Assembly (NCBI RefSeq): GCF_036320965.1
Contig: NC_092236.1
Coordinates: forward strand, 20,491,518-20,555,517
DNA length: 64,000 nucleotides
Direction: 5' to 3'
From: Panulirus ornatus
Lineage: Eukaryota > Arthropoda > Malacostraca > Decapoda > Palinuridae
The translations under genes were made by a program, and so were the position numbers. The notes beneath the pieces were generated by a model, which made no database searches, had not been told where the DNA came from, and saw only the letters and a program-made list of their open reading frames with translations. Shown one piece after another: positions 26,430 through 39,454 of the stretch (positions are counted from its first letter, which is position 1; the number at the start of each line of letters is the position of its first letter).

Positions 26430-27345
26430 AAGCGGAATATTCATCACTATTCTTTGATTAAACATATATAGTACTACTTTCAACCGCTCTAATTGGCCTA
26501 TCGTTCTAAATTCCAACAATTTTGTTGAAGAAAAAGTACTTAGCCTCATTCGAGATAAAATATTTGCCCACGAGTTTTTATCTAATACTATAACTAAAAT
26601 CACACGAACCAAGTTTGACAAATCAAGATTTTTCATACCCTTTGATCATTATGAATACTTGTATTAGATTACCTGCGAGCCCTCTCTTTTCTAAGCCAAA
26701 CAGATTGAAGTCGTTTAATCTGCTCTCGGAGAATTTGTTTCACAGTCCGAGAATCTTTGTGGCTCGACGCTGTACTCACTCCATTCTTTTTTTTCCGGTT
26801 GGGAGACCAAAATTGAACATAATATTCAAGATGTGGACGATCCAATGAATTGTATAGAGTAAGGATGATTTCCTTGGACTTAAATTCGAAGGCACCTGTC
26901 TATTATGTCTATTATTACAAGAGTTTTGTTTGCTGTTTTCAATGCTTCTGTGCACTGATTACTTAGTTTCAGGTCACCAGAGATTATTACGACCAAGTAT
27001 TTTCCCCCGTTTTCCTGTCGCAGTTCAAAAGAATTCATACTGTAGCTTGCCTTTTCGTTTTTAACTACCGCTATGAAAAACTTTGCACTTATCAATATCA
27101 AAATTCATTTGCCACCCATGTGCCCAGCCGATCAGTTTGTCCATGTTAGTTTGAGGCTGCAGATGTTCAAGCTCATATGTAGTTTTATTACCCAGCTTTG
27201 TATTATCAGCGAATTTTGATATCTTGCATTGTAGCCCTTTGTCAATATCATTAATATGTATGAGAAAGAGAACCGGCTCCTAGATAGAGCCTTGTGGCAC
27301 TCTACATGTTATGTCTAACCATTATGAGGCTTGACCATTGATTAC
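26430..27345 (-). mobile_element. CR1/Jockey-type LINE relic (family E)
   Basis: On the minus strand, in several broken frames, a decayed reverse transcriptase C-terminal half is readable. VPQGS is followed by an ndID-type segment, SKFADNTKLGNKT (the FADD motif with Asp to Asn), DKLIGWA, MNFDIDKCKV, ISGDLKLSNQCTEA, TANKTL, and then RLNDFNLFGLEKRG and LIQVF. This order is typical of CR1/Jockey-like non-LTR elements and differs from LINE family A. Frameshifts and stops are frequent, so it is an old fossil. The one longer frame (26,880-27,101) covers the ISGDLKLSNQCTEALKTANKT part. Confidence 0.82.
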
Positions 27346-28564
27346 CTTCTGTTTGCTCACAGGACAACCTCGAAGGAAAAAAATAGAATCACTAACACTC
27401 ACAACCTCATGTGATTAACCGCTTGCAGGCAACTGTCGACTTACTTACAACAACCATGAAGGAGACTGATGATTCCAATGTGGTCCGGTTCAACGTTCGC
27501 ACATACATAATAATTAACATCCTTAAATTTCCCACGCAATCTCCCAGACCACTTACAACCTCCTCGCCCAACTCGAACTTAGCACAGTTTCCTAGCATTA
27601 TGCGTAAGATAGAGAAAGACTGCAAAAGTTAAAGCAATAACCGTTTCAAAAAAACATAAATACATACAGCACAAGCTAATAGTTTCATATACACACAAAA
27701 GGTGGTACTCAGGACTGTTGAAACATATAAAGAGGTCCAGAGAGACTCCACCATTGATCAGATAAACATGGTTAATAAAATTCACTTCGATAAAACTGTA
27801 AAGTACCGAAAACGAGACACCCTTAAAATGAGGTCAGATTATGGTTATCCTCTTGCAAGCATAGGAGTTTCGGGATATACCTGTGAGAGGAACTTCGCGG
27901 GTTGACATAGTACCTAGTCTAACACAAAAAACACCTTAGAAGAGTTGTAAAGAAGGCAAATTACATATTCGTCTGTGCGAAAACTGACATCTATAATATG
28001 GATGAGGAGATATTCAGAAATACCCTCAAGTATACATAAGACCCAAATTAACGAGCATGCACTACTAGTCTGGTCCACCCTTTTGTTCCACTCTGTATTC
28101 TCTTCTGCGCTACAGCCCACAGGAAGGGTAGGAGGGCACAATAAGGTCGCAGCTTCTGCGACAAAACGCAAAATCAACCACTTGAGAAATATTCATGTCC
28201 TAGAGGTCCAACAGTGAGCAATAAAAACTGTATCCAAAGAAAATAAAGATAGCAGTCAGAGATTTACCCACGTTAGCAAGGAAAATATGGGACATGATAA
28301 AGCTTACATCAAGAACAAGCCGTGTAAAACGGGAGTAAAAAAAAGGGGGGGAATAGCATTTAAACACGGGTGAGAAGTTATGAAATATATGATCTATCTA
28401 AAAATCCAATAATTTACTTTTAATACAAGTCATTGTTTTGACCCTACATGTATACAATCAAGAAGCAATATGTACCACAGGATGTGAAGTGATCATTTAG
28501 TTGGTAGAAATAAAACCTGTATCAAAGAATATATAACTCAGAAAAATGAGTGAAGATAATCTAA

Positions 28565-28566
<2 letters not shown>
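27346..28566. other. Intergenic DNA
   Basis: No gene recognised. There is a short G run near 28,345. Open frames are short and overlap on opposite strands. Confidence 0.5.

Positions 28567-28651
<85 letters not shown>
28567..28651. repeat. (TA)n microsatellite
   Basis: About 42 TA units directly abutting the 3' end of LINE copy 3. It marks the left edge of the repeat nest. Confidence 0.97.
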
Positions 28652-28653
<2 letters not shown>

Positions 28654-29068
28654 CTTTGTCGCTGTCTCCCGCATTAGCGAGGTAGCGCAAGGAAACACAC
28701 GAAAGAAGGCACAACCCACCCACATACACATGTATATGTGTAAGTGTCACATGCAAATATACATACCTATACATCTCAACGTATACATATATATACCCAC
28801 AGACATATACATATATACACATGTACATAATTCATACTGTCTGCCTTTATTCATTCCCATCGCCACCCCGCCACACATGAAATAAAAATCCCTTTCCCCA
28901 TCATGTATGCGAGGTGGCGCTAGGAAAAGACAACAAAGGCCACATTTGTCCACACTCAGTTTCTAGCTGTCATGTAATAATGCACCGAAAGCACAGCTCC
29001 CTTTCCACATCCAGGCCCCACAGAACTTTCCATGGTTTACCCCAGACGCTTCACATACCCTGGTTCAG
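28652..29068 (-). mobile_element. LINE family A copy 3, 3'-UTR fragment (long form)
   Basis: The minus-strand long 3' UTR starts with GCTTTGTCGCTGTCTCCCGC and ends inside the block just after the stop codon (AGACGCTTCACATACCCTGG). It has no coding sequence. Its 5' side is cut by SINE copy B2. Confidence 0.88.
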
Positions 29069-29216
29069 TTTTTTTTTTTTTTTTTTTTTTTTTTTCCCAA
29101 AAGAAGGAACAGAGAAGAGGGCCAGGTGAGGATATTCCCTCAAAGGCCCAGTCCTCTGTTCTTAACGCTACCTCGCTATCGCGGGAAATGGCGAATAGTA
29201 TGAAAAAAAAAAAAAA
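29069..29216 (+). mobile_element. SINE family B copy 2, right half only
   Basis: Starts with a long T run (about 27 nt) then CCAAAAGAAGGAACAGAG, the GGATATTCCCTC block and the CTACCTCGCTATCGCGGGA core, ending GGCGAATAGTATG plus an A tail. The left half (CCCTGGGGATAGGGG to CCTCTCG) is absent. The break lies exactly at the internal T run. Confidence 0.88.
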
Positions 29217-29233
29217 ATATATATATATATGTA

Positions 29234-31872
29234 TTATTTTTTTTATCACACTTTGTCGCTGTCTTCCGCGCTAGCAAGGTAGCGCAAGGAAACATACGAA
29301 AGAATGGCCCAACCCATCCACATACACATGTATATACATACACGTCCACACACACACACATACATAACTATACATCTCAACGTATACATATATATACACA
29401 CACACAGACATACACATATATACAGATGAACATAATTCATACTGTCTGCCATTATTCATTCCCATCGCCATCCCGCCACACATGAAATAACAACCCCCTC
29501 CCCCCGTATGTGCGCAAGGTAGCGCTAGGAAAAGACAACAAAGGCCCCATTCGTTCACACTCAGTCTCTAGCTGTCATGTAATAATGCACCGAAACCACA
29601 GCTCCCTTTCCACATCCAGGCCCCACAGAGCTTTTCATGGTTTACCACAGACGCTTCACATGCCCTGGTTCAATCCATTGACAGCACGTCCACCCCGGTA
29701 TACCACATCATTCCAATTCACTCTATTCCTTGCATGCCTTTCCCCCTCCTGCATGTTCAGGCCCCGATCACTCAAAATCTTTTTCACTCCATCTTTCCAC
29801 CTCCAATTTGGTCTCCCACTTCTCGTTCCTTTCACCTCTGACACATATATCCTCTTGGTCAATCTTTCCTTACTCATTCTCTCCATGTGACCAAACCATT
29901 TCAAAACACTCTCCTCTACTCTCTCAACCACACTCTTTTTATTACCACACTTCTCTCTTACCCTTCCATTACTTACTCGATCAAACCACCTCACACCACA
30001 TATTGTCCTCAAACATCTCACTTCCAGCACATCCACCCTACTCTGCACAACTCTATCCATAGCCCACGCCTCGCAACCATATAACATTGTTGGAACCACT
30101 ATTCCTTCAAGCACACCCATTTTTGCTTTCTGAGATAACGTTCTCGACTTCCACACATTCTTCAACGCTCCCAGAACTTTCGCTCCTTCCCCACCCTATG
30201 ATTCACTTCCTCTTCCATGGTTCCATCCGCTGCCAAATCCACTCCCAGATATCTAAAACACTTTACTTCCTCCAGTTTTTCTCCATTCAAACTTACCTCC
30301 CAATTAACTTGTCCCTCAACCCTACTGTACCTAATAACCTTGCTCTTATTCACATTTACTCTCAGCTTTCTTCTTTCACACACTTTACAAAACTCAGTCA
30401 CCAGCTTCTACAGTTTCTCACCCGAATCAGCCACCAGCGCTGTATCATCAGCGAACAACAACTGACTCACTTCCCAAGCCCTCTCATCCACAACAGACTG
30501 AATACTTGCCCCTCTTTCCAAAACTCTTGCATTCACCTCCCAAACAACCCCATCCATAAACAAATCAAACGACCATGGAGACATCACACACTCCTGCCGC
30601 AAACCAACATTCACTGAGAAACAATCACTTTCCTCTCTTCCTACACGTACACATGCCTTACATCCTCGATAAAAACTTTTCACTCCTTCTAACAAATTGC
30701 CTCCCACACCAAATATTCTTAAAACCTTCCACAAAGCATCTCTATCAACTCTATCATATGCCTTCTCCAGATCCATAAATGCTACATACAAATCCATTTG
30801 CTTTTCTAAGTATTTCTTTGCTTTTCTAAGTATTTCTCACATACATTCTTCAAAGCAAACGCCTGATCCACACATCCTCTACCACTTCTGAAACCACACT
30901 GCTCTTCCCCAATCTGATGCTCTGTACATGCCTTCACCCTCTCAATCAATACCCTCCCATATAATTTACCAGGAATACTCAACAAACTTATACCTCTGTA
31001 ATTTGAGCACTCACTCTTATCCCCTTTTCCTTTGTACAACGGCACTATGCAAGCATTCCGCCAATCCTCAGGCACCTCACCATGAATCATACATACATTA
31101 AATAACCTTACCAACCAGTCGACAATACAGTCAACCCCTTTTTTAATAAATTCCACTGCAATAACATCCAAACCCGCTGCCTTGCCGGCTTTCATCTTCC
31201 GCAAAGCTTTTACTACCTCTTCTCTGTTTACCAAATCATTCTCCCTATCTCTCTCACTTTGCACACCACCTCGACCAAAACATCCTATATCTGCCACTCT
31301 ATCATCAAACACAATTAACAAACCTTCAAAATACTCACTCCATCTCCTTCTCACATCACCACTACTTGTTATCACCTCCCTATTAGCCCCCTTCACTGAA
31401 GTTCCCATTTGTTCCCTTGTCTTACCCACTTTATTTACCTCCTTCCAAAACATCTTTTTATTCTCCCTAAAATTTAATGATACTCTCTCATCCCAACTCT
31501 CATTTGCCCTCTTTTTCGCCTCTTGCACCTTTCTCTTGACCTCCTGCCTCTTTCTTTTATACATCTCCCACTCAGTTGCATTATTTCCCTGCAAAAATCG
31601 TCCAAATGCCTCTCTCTTCTCTTTCACTAATAATCTTACTTCTTCATCCCACCACTCATTATCCTTTCTAATCTGCCCACCTCCCACGCTTCTCATGCCA
31701 CAAGCATCTTTTGCGCAAGCCATCACTGCTTCCCAAAATATATTCCATTCGTCCCCCACTCCTCTTACGTCCGTTGTTCTCACTTTTTTCCATTCTGTTC
31801 TCAGTCTCTCCTGGTACTTCCTCACACAAGTCTCCTTCCCAAGCTCACTTACTCTCACCACTCTCTTCACCC

Positions 31873-31877
<5 letters not shown>
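29234..31877 (-). mobile_element. LINE family A copy 4, nearly complete RT, degenerate
   Basis: Minus strand. The protein starts at KRVVRVSELGKETC, just downstream of the EN end, and runs through all RT motifs (MDLEKAYD, a GLRQ-x-CVMSP motif with Glu for Gly, FADDTALV) to YGCEAW and [10 protein letters not shown]. Breaks: a 20-bp tandem duplication at 30,799-30,838 that shifts frame, a Gln-to-TAG stop near 30,408 and an indel near 30,170. It carries the long 3' UTR. More diverged than copies 5-16, so an older insertion. The 5' end abuts (TA)n. Confidence 0.92.

Positions 31878-31940
<63 letters not shown>
31878..31940. repeat. (TA)n microsatellite
   Basis: About 31 TA units between LINE copy 4 and PLE fragment 2. 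Confidence 0.97.
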
Positions 31941-31942
<2 letters not shown>

Positions 31943-32713
31943 TTTCTTACCACAATAAAGCTGTCCAATTTGTAGAGACCTTTGCGCATTTGATATATAT
32001 GACTGACATATTTCTCGTGGTATAAGCAGTTAAAGTTAATAACTGAATTGGCATTTCTCCAGTCAATACAATGGTCATAATTTTTCACATGAATAAACAA
32101 AGCAATTGATTCTCGTCTTGTTCTAATACTATATCTATGTTGCTGAAGTCGAACATAAAGATGTCTGCTCAACATAAAACATATCACAATTTTTACAAGG
32201 TATTCCGCGAACACATCCCGTTGAATTTTCTGGTGAGTTTTTGGAAACGATATTATTCATAATATTGTTATAGATGAAGGCTACATTTGAATTAAAAGAT
32301 TTAAGCAATCAGAGAAGTAATGTGTCACTAAAGGGGAGAACTAAAAAATTCTTGGTATCAAAGGTAGGTCTAGGTTTAACTCAGTGATTTCTTTGCCAAC
32401 TTAAAGGGATTTGTCAATGAAAGATCTGGGATACTTTACCTTGGATCCAATAGAATATATCTTCACCTCAATCATCAATAAATTCCGGACTGCATATACG
32501 GAATGTCCTAATAATAATTCAACTGTTATGTTCAGATGAGTAATGATGAATATATGTATGAACATTGGTGGGTTTTCTATATATGCTGAACTTAAACATT
32601 ACGTATATGCAGTCTCTTCCTTGTATATCAATTGATTGTTCTAAGTCTTTCTCATTCTTTTATCTCCTCTGACGTGACCATTACACGAAAGTGTACTCGG
32701 GAACTTGTTTCAT
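31941..32713 (-). mobile_element. Penelope-like element (PLE) copy 2, degenerate
   Basis: The minus strand is homologous to the PLE at 40.3-41.5 kb. Readable protein includes YVRLQQHRYSIRTR, HVKNYDHCIDW and GLYKLDSFIV (the C-terminal part of the GIY-YIG endonuclease). Farther 5', nucleotide homology to the RT/linker region continues to about 32,600. At 32,607-32,713 a terminal block in inverted orientation relative to the coding strand (GTATATCAATTGATTG ... CATTACACGAAAGTG ... CTCGGGAACTTG) matches the PLE terminus. The GIY-YIG active-site start is eroded. The 3' end is cut by (TA)n. Confidence 0.82.
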
Positions 32714-33224
32714 TTTCCTTTTTTTTTTTTTTGCATACATTAGACCACGCACCATTTTCTCGTCATTTTCGTTAATGTATCACAATATGAACCCGATCTT
32801 AGCTATTATACTAAAGTATCTATATGGCATGACTGAGAAAGAAAGAAAAATTATTCTAACGGGGAACTTTACTAAATTTGAAGAGAATAAGATAGGCTAT
32901 AGGATACCCACTTTGAACAATGTTTATGATTTCCCTCACAGTACTGACATCAAAACTTTTTAATGTCTTTTGATAAAACTTCAAACTCTATGCATTCTTT
33001 TTAAGGATCACAGCACTAGCTTGAAAACAAACACAATATAAAGAGCATTTCTATTTTCTGCTGATCATCTTTGTTCCATTAAAACTTATGTCGCTTAAAA
33101 TCTGTTTATTAGGTTTGAAAATGGTTCATTGGTTTAATTTGAGGATTCAGTATTCTCAAGGATCGGATTTATTGTAAAAGCCCACTTTTGTTGGGTAATG
33201 GGTTTTAGGTGACATCTAGTTGCT

Positions 33225-33226
<2 letters not shown>
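32714..33226. other. Intergenic DNA
   Basis: No gene or known repeat recognised. A T run is present near 32,720. Confidence 0.5.

Positions 33227-33259
<33 letters not shown>
33227..33259. repeat. (CA)n microsatellite
   Basis: About 16 CA dinucleotides. Confidence 0.9.
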
Positions 33260-33261
<2 letters not shown>

Positions 33262-33264
33262 TCA

Positions 33265-33540
33265 CGGGAAAATGCCAGAAGTTTTAAATTCGTTGACCAT
33301 GGAGGAAGGATGAGGAGTGACCTGATCACAACCTTAAGTTATGAAAAATACAGGAGGATGGGGTATACAGTGAACACTTCTTCAATGGACGCTGGGACAG
33401 ATCAATCAGAGGACCTACCATGAAACTAAGAAAATTGGATGAAGATGAGGAGGTACCTTATATTGTAAGTGCGGTGAATGAATGGAAAAGAAAAAATCTA
33501 AGGGCGTGGCAAAATGCAGACAGCATATAGAAATATAAAA
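33265..33540 (+). other. Possible LINE C-terminal remnant (weak)
   Basis: The translation contains GGRMRSDLITTLSYEKYRRMGY followed, in a shifted frame, by NEWKRKNLRAWQN. The RMxxDLITTF-like piece resembles the end of CR1/Jockey-type LINE proteins (compare RMNGDLITTF at 59.7 kb). Too short to be certain. It could equally be a fragment of another element. Confidence 0.3.
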
Positions 33541-33663
33541 TACTTCAAAATAGAGAATGCTCAAGAGATGGGACCCCTGTAAGTCTAAAACTCCGTCCCC
33601 GTATAATACAAACACGTTATTACACAGAAACAAAACACACATATATATATATATACACACACA

Positions 33664-34088
33664 GACGGGCCTCCGTGTAGTGTTTACCATACTGAGCATG
33701 AGTCGGCACGGGCCAGCACGGGGTCGGATCCGCAAGGATTCGAATCCTTAGCGTGGCAGTCAGCCCACTCTCAACCCATGTGTTCATCCTCCCCTTGAGG
33801 CTGGTCGATAAAAGGGTATCTGGCTTACGTGGTTGTTATGGGTGTGCAAACATACACGCTGAAGTAAAAACATGATACATATATATACAAGGTTTACAGG
33901 CATGGAGACAGGTGTAAAACTCTCTCCCCACAACACACAAATAGTAATCACAAACAGCAATCAGCAATACGTTTCCATAGTGTAGCAGTTAGCAAATGGC
34001 CCGCTCGAGATCGGGCCCACAGCCAACCCCATCCGTTCATCCTCCCTTCGGAAATGGTCGATAAATGGGCATCTGGCTTAGGTTGTGT

Positions 34089-34127
<39 letters not shown>

Positions 34128-34331
34128 CATAGGAGAAAAACCTGGTACCTATATGCAAGAAACAGGACAACGTTAAGTTTAAAACTTTCTCCCAGTAACT
34201 CATAATCATAAACTTACGGCCCTCCTTGTAAGCACGCACCCGCAAAGGCTCGCACCCTATGCGCCACTGTCGCCCCACACCCAACCCAGGTGTTCATCCT
34301 CCCATTATGCCTAGTCGATGCAGCGTTATCT

Positions 34332-34393
<62 letters not shown>

Positions 34394-34505
34394 CATATAG
34401 GAGTAAAGACTCGGTAAATATATGAAAGGATAAGGGTTGGAGCAACATGAGTGCATAACTCTTTCCAAGTAACACACAAATAGTAATCATAGACAGTACA
34501 TATAC
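33664..34505 (+). repeat. Three-unit tandem array of a tRNA-like repeat with internal (GT)n
   Basis: Three diverged units (about 33,664-33,968, 33,969-34,214 and 34,215-34,505). Each has a tRNA-like head (CTCCGTGTAGTG or CCATAGTGTAGCAGTTAGC, A-box-like), a GTTCATCCTCC...GTCGATAAA...GGCATCTGGCTTA middle, a GT-rich stretch, a GTATACATAGGAG...CTGGTA segment, and an ending AACTCTCTCC...ACACACAAATAGTAATCA. Unit 1 holds a perfect B-box-like GGATTCGAATCC at 33,736-33,747. Most likely a tRNA-derived SINE or satellite. It is not a functional tRNA gene. Confidence 0.75.
34330..34390. repeat. (GT)n microsatellite inside unit 3
   Basis: About 29 GT dinucleotides. The same position is a shorter GT run in unit 2 (34,085-34,122) and is nearly absent in unit 1, so the tract has expanded from unit to unit. 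Confidence 0.95.
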
Positions 34506-34598
34506 ATACTATATTAGCTTAAAAAAAAAAAAAGACAATTGTATAAGACTCTCCGGAAGATGACGGTTTTCTGTAATAATAATTTCATATATATGTAT

Positions 34599-34706
34599 AT
34601 ATATCAAATGACTGTTATAATTCTCTTGTGTCTCTCCTGATGATGGGATTATTACACGAGTGTACTTGGGAACTTATCGCGTTGCATTTTCCCCGTGGAC
34701 TCATAG

Positions 34707-34711
<5 letters not shown>
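34599..34711 (+). mobile_element. Solo PLE terminus
   Basis: The terminal block only, without coding sequence: ATATCAAATGACTGTTATA ... TTGTGTCTCTCCTGATGATG ... GATTATTACACGAG ... TACTTGGGAACTT ... TTTTCCCCGTGGACTCATAGGAAT. Same orientation as the right terminus at 41.4-41.5 kb. It runs straight into (TA)n and then SINE copy B3. It carries CTGATGA but a damaged CGAAA, so its ribozyme-like core is broken. Confidence 0.85.

Positions 34712-34775
<64 letters not shown>
34712..34775. repeat. (TA)n microsatellite
   Basis: About 32 TA units between the solo PLE terminus and SINE copy B3. Confidence 0.97.
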
Positions 34776-34780
<5 letters not shown>

Positions 34781-35012
34781 GGGGATAGGGGAGAAAGAAT
34801 ACTTCCCACGTATTCCCTGCGTGTCGTAGAAGGCGACTAAAAGGGGAGGGAGAGGGGGGCTGGAAATCCTCCCCTCTCGTTTTTTTTTTAATTTTCCAAA
34901 AGAAGGAACAGAGAAGGGGGCCAGGTGAGGATATTTCCTCAAAGGCCCAGTCCTCTGTTCTTAACGCTACCTCGCTAACTCGGGAAATGGCGAATAGTTT
35001 GAAAGAAAGATG
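34776..35012 (+). mobile_element. SINE family B copy 3 (full length)
   Basis: Plus orientation, from TCCCTGGGGATAGGGG to GGCGAATAGTTTGAAAG, with the internal T run and both hairpin blocks. Flanked on both sides by (TA)n. Confidence 0.92.
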
Positions 35013-35013
35013 T

Positions 35014-35091
<78 letters not shown>
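35013..35091. repeat. (TA)n microsatellite
   Basis: Imperfect then pure TA repeat between SINE copies B3 and B4. Confidence 0.95.
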
Positions 35092-35093
<2 letters not shown>

Positions 35094-35214
35094 TTTTTTT
35101 TCTTCTTTCATACTATTCGCCATTTCCCGCGTCAGCGAGGTAGCGTTAAGAACAAAGGACTGGGATTTTGAGGGAATATCCTCACTTGGCCCCCTTCTCT
35201 GTTCCTTCTTTTGG
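35092..35214 (-). mobile_element. SINE family B copy 4, right half only
   Basis: Minus orientation, from the T-rich tail through TTCGCCATTTCCCGCG to CCTTCTTTTGGAAAA. The left half is replaced at the internal A/T run by a LINE 3'-UTR piece. Confidence 0.88.
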
Positions 35215-35287
35215 AAAAAAAAAAAACAGACGAAAGAATGGCCTAACCCACCCACATACATATGTATATACATACACGCCCACATAC

Positions 35288-35288
<1 letters not shown>
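35215..35288 (-). mobile_element. LINE family A 3'-UTR scrap fused to SINE B4
   Basis: A short piece (ACAGACGAAAGAATGGCC to ACACGCCCACATACG) of the minus-strand LINE 3' UTR. It lacks the terminal TTTGTCGCTG... block, which is replaced by the SINE sequence. Confidence 0.85.

Positions 35289-35356
<68 letters not shown>
35289..35356. repeat. (TA)n microsatellite
   Basis: About 34 TA units between the LINE scrap and SINE copy B5. Confidence 0.97.
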
Positions 35357-35361
<5 letters not shown>

Positions 35362-35602
35362 GGGATAGGGGAGAAAGAATACTTCCCACGTATTCCCTGC
35401 GTGTCGTAGAAGGCGACTAAAAGAGGAGGGAGCGGGGGGCTGGAAATCCTCCCCTCTCGTTTTTTTTTTTTTTAATTTTCCAAAAGAAGGAACAGAGAAC
35501 GAGGCCAGGTGAGGATATTCCCTCAGGGGCCCAGTCCTCTGTTCTTAAGGCTACCTTGCTAGCGCGGGAAATGGCGAATAGTATGAAAGAAAAAATGAAA
35601 AT
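35357..35602 (+). mobile_element. SINE family B copy 5 (full length)
   Basis: Plus orientation, TCCCTGGGATAGGGG to GGCGAATAGTATGAAAGAAAAAATG. The A-rich tail passes into (GATA)n at 35,604-35,647. Confidence 0.92.
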
Positions 35603-35604
35603 AT

Positions 35605-35647
<43 letters not shown>
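35603..35647. repeat. (GATA)n microsatellite
   Basis: About 11 tetramer units directly after the SINE tail. Confidence 0.95.

Positions 35648-38725
<3,078 letters not shown>

Positions 38726-38802
<77 letters not shown>
38726..38802. repeat. (TA)n microsatellite
   Basis: About 38 TA units on the 3' side of SINE copy B6. Confidence 0.97.
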
Positions 38803-38805
<3 letters not shown>

Positions 38806-39026
38806 ATACTATTCGCCATTTCCCGCATTAGCGAGGTAGCGTTAAGAACAGAGGACTGGGCCTTTGAGGGAATATCCTCACCTGGCCCCCCTTCTCTGTT
38901 CCTTCTTTTGGAAAATTGAAAAAAAAACGAGAGGGGAGGATTTCCAGCCACCCGCTCCCTCCCCTTTTAGTCGCCTTCTACGACACGCAGGGAATACGTG
39001 GGAAGTATTCTTTCTCCCCTATCCCC

Positions 39027-39030
<4 letters not shown>
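38803..39030 (-). mobile_element. SINE family B copy 6 (full length)
   Basis: Minus orientation, TCATACTATTCGCC to CCCCAGGGATA. With copy B7 it forms a head-to-head pair around an ~80-bp (TA)n spacer. Confidence 0.92.

Positions 39031-39110
<80 letters not shown>
39031..39110. repeat. (TA)n microsatellite between two inverted SINEs
   Basis: About 39 TA units. It is the spacer of a ~230-bp-arm inverted repeat made by SINE copies B6 and B7. Confidence 0.97.
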
Positions 39111-39113
<3 letters not shown>

Positions 39114-39366
39114 TATCCCTGGGGATAGGGGAGAAAGAATACTTCCCACGTATTCCCTGCGTGTCGTAGAAGGCGACTAAAAGGGAAGGGAGCGGGGGGC
39201 TGGAAATCCTCCCCTCTCATTTTTTTTTTTTTTTTTTTTTTCAAAAGAAGGAACAGAGAAGGGGGCCAGGTGAGGATATTCCCTCTAAGGCCCAGTCCTC
39301 TGTTCTTAACGCTACCTTGCTAATGCGGGAAATGGTGAATAGTATGAAAAAAAAAAAAAAAAAAAT
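39114..39366 (+). mobile_element. SINE family B copy 7 (full length)
   Basis: Plus orientation, ATCCCTGGGGATAGGGG to GGTGAATAGTATG plus about 19 A. A (GT)n/(TA)n tract follows. Confidence 0.92.
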
Positions 39367-39371
39367 ATAAA

Positions 39372-39451
<80 letters not shown>
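39372..39451. repeat. (GT)n-(TA)n microsatellite
   Basis: About 9 GT and 30 TA units directly before LINE copy 5. Confidence 0.95.

Positions 39452-39454
<3 letters not shown>

Noticed and set aside
28652..31877. Copies 3 and 4 as one LINE split by SINE B2
   Set aside because: Copy 3 is a complete 3' UTR and copy 4 starts again with its own 3' UTR, so they are two separate insertions.
31182..31958. Long serine/proline/leucine-rich open frames opposite the LINE coding strand (for example MPAFIFRKAFTTSS..., METSHTPAAN...)
   Set aside because: They are antisense shadows of the RT frame. They recur in every copy only because the LINE recurs.
33664..33780. A functional tRNA gene at the GGATTCGAATCC box
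   Set aside because: The head and B-box exist but the acceptor and anticodon stems do not fold convincingly, and the unit repeats with decay in a tandem array, as expected for a tRNA-derived repeat.
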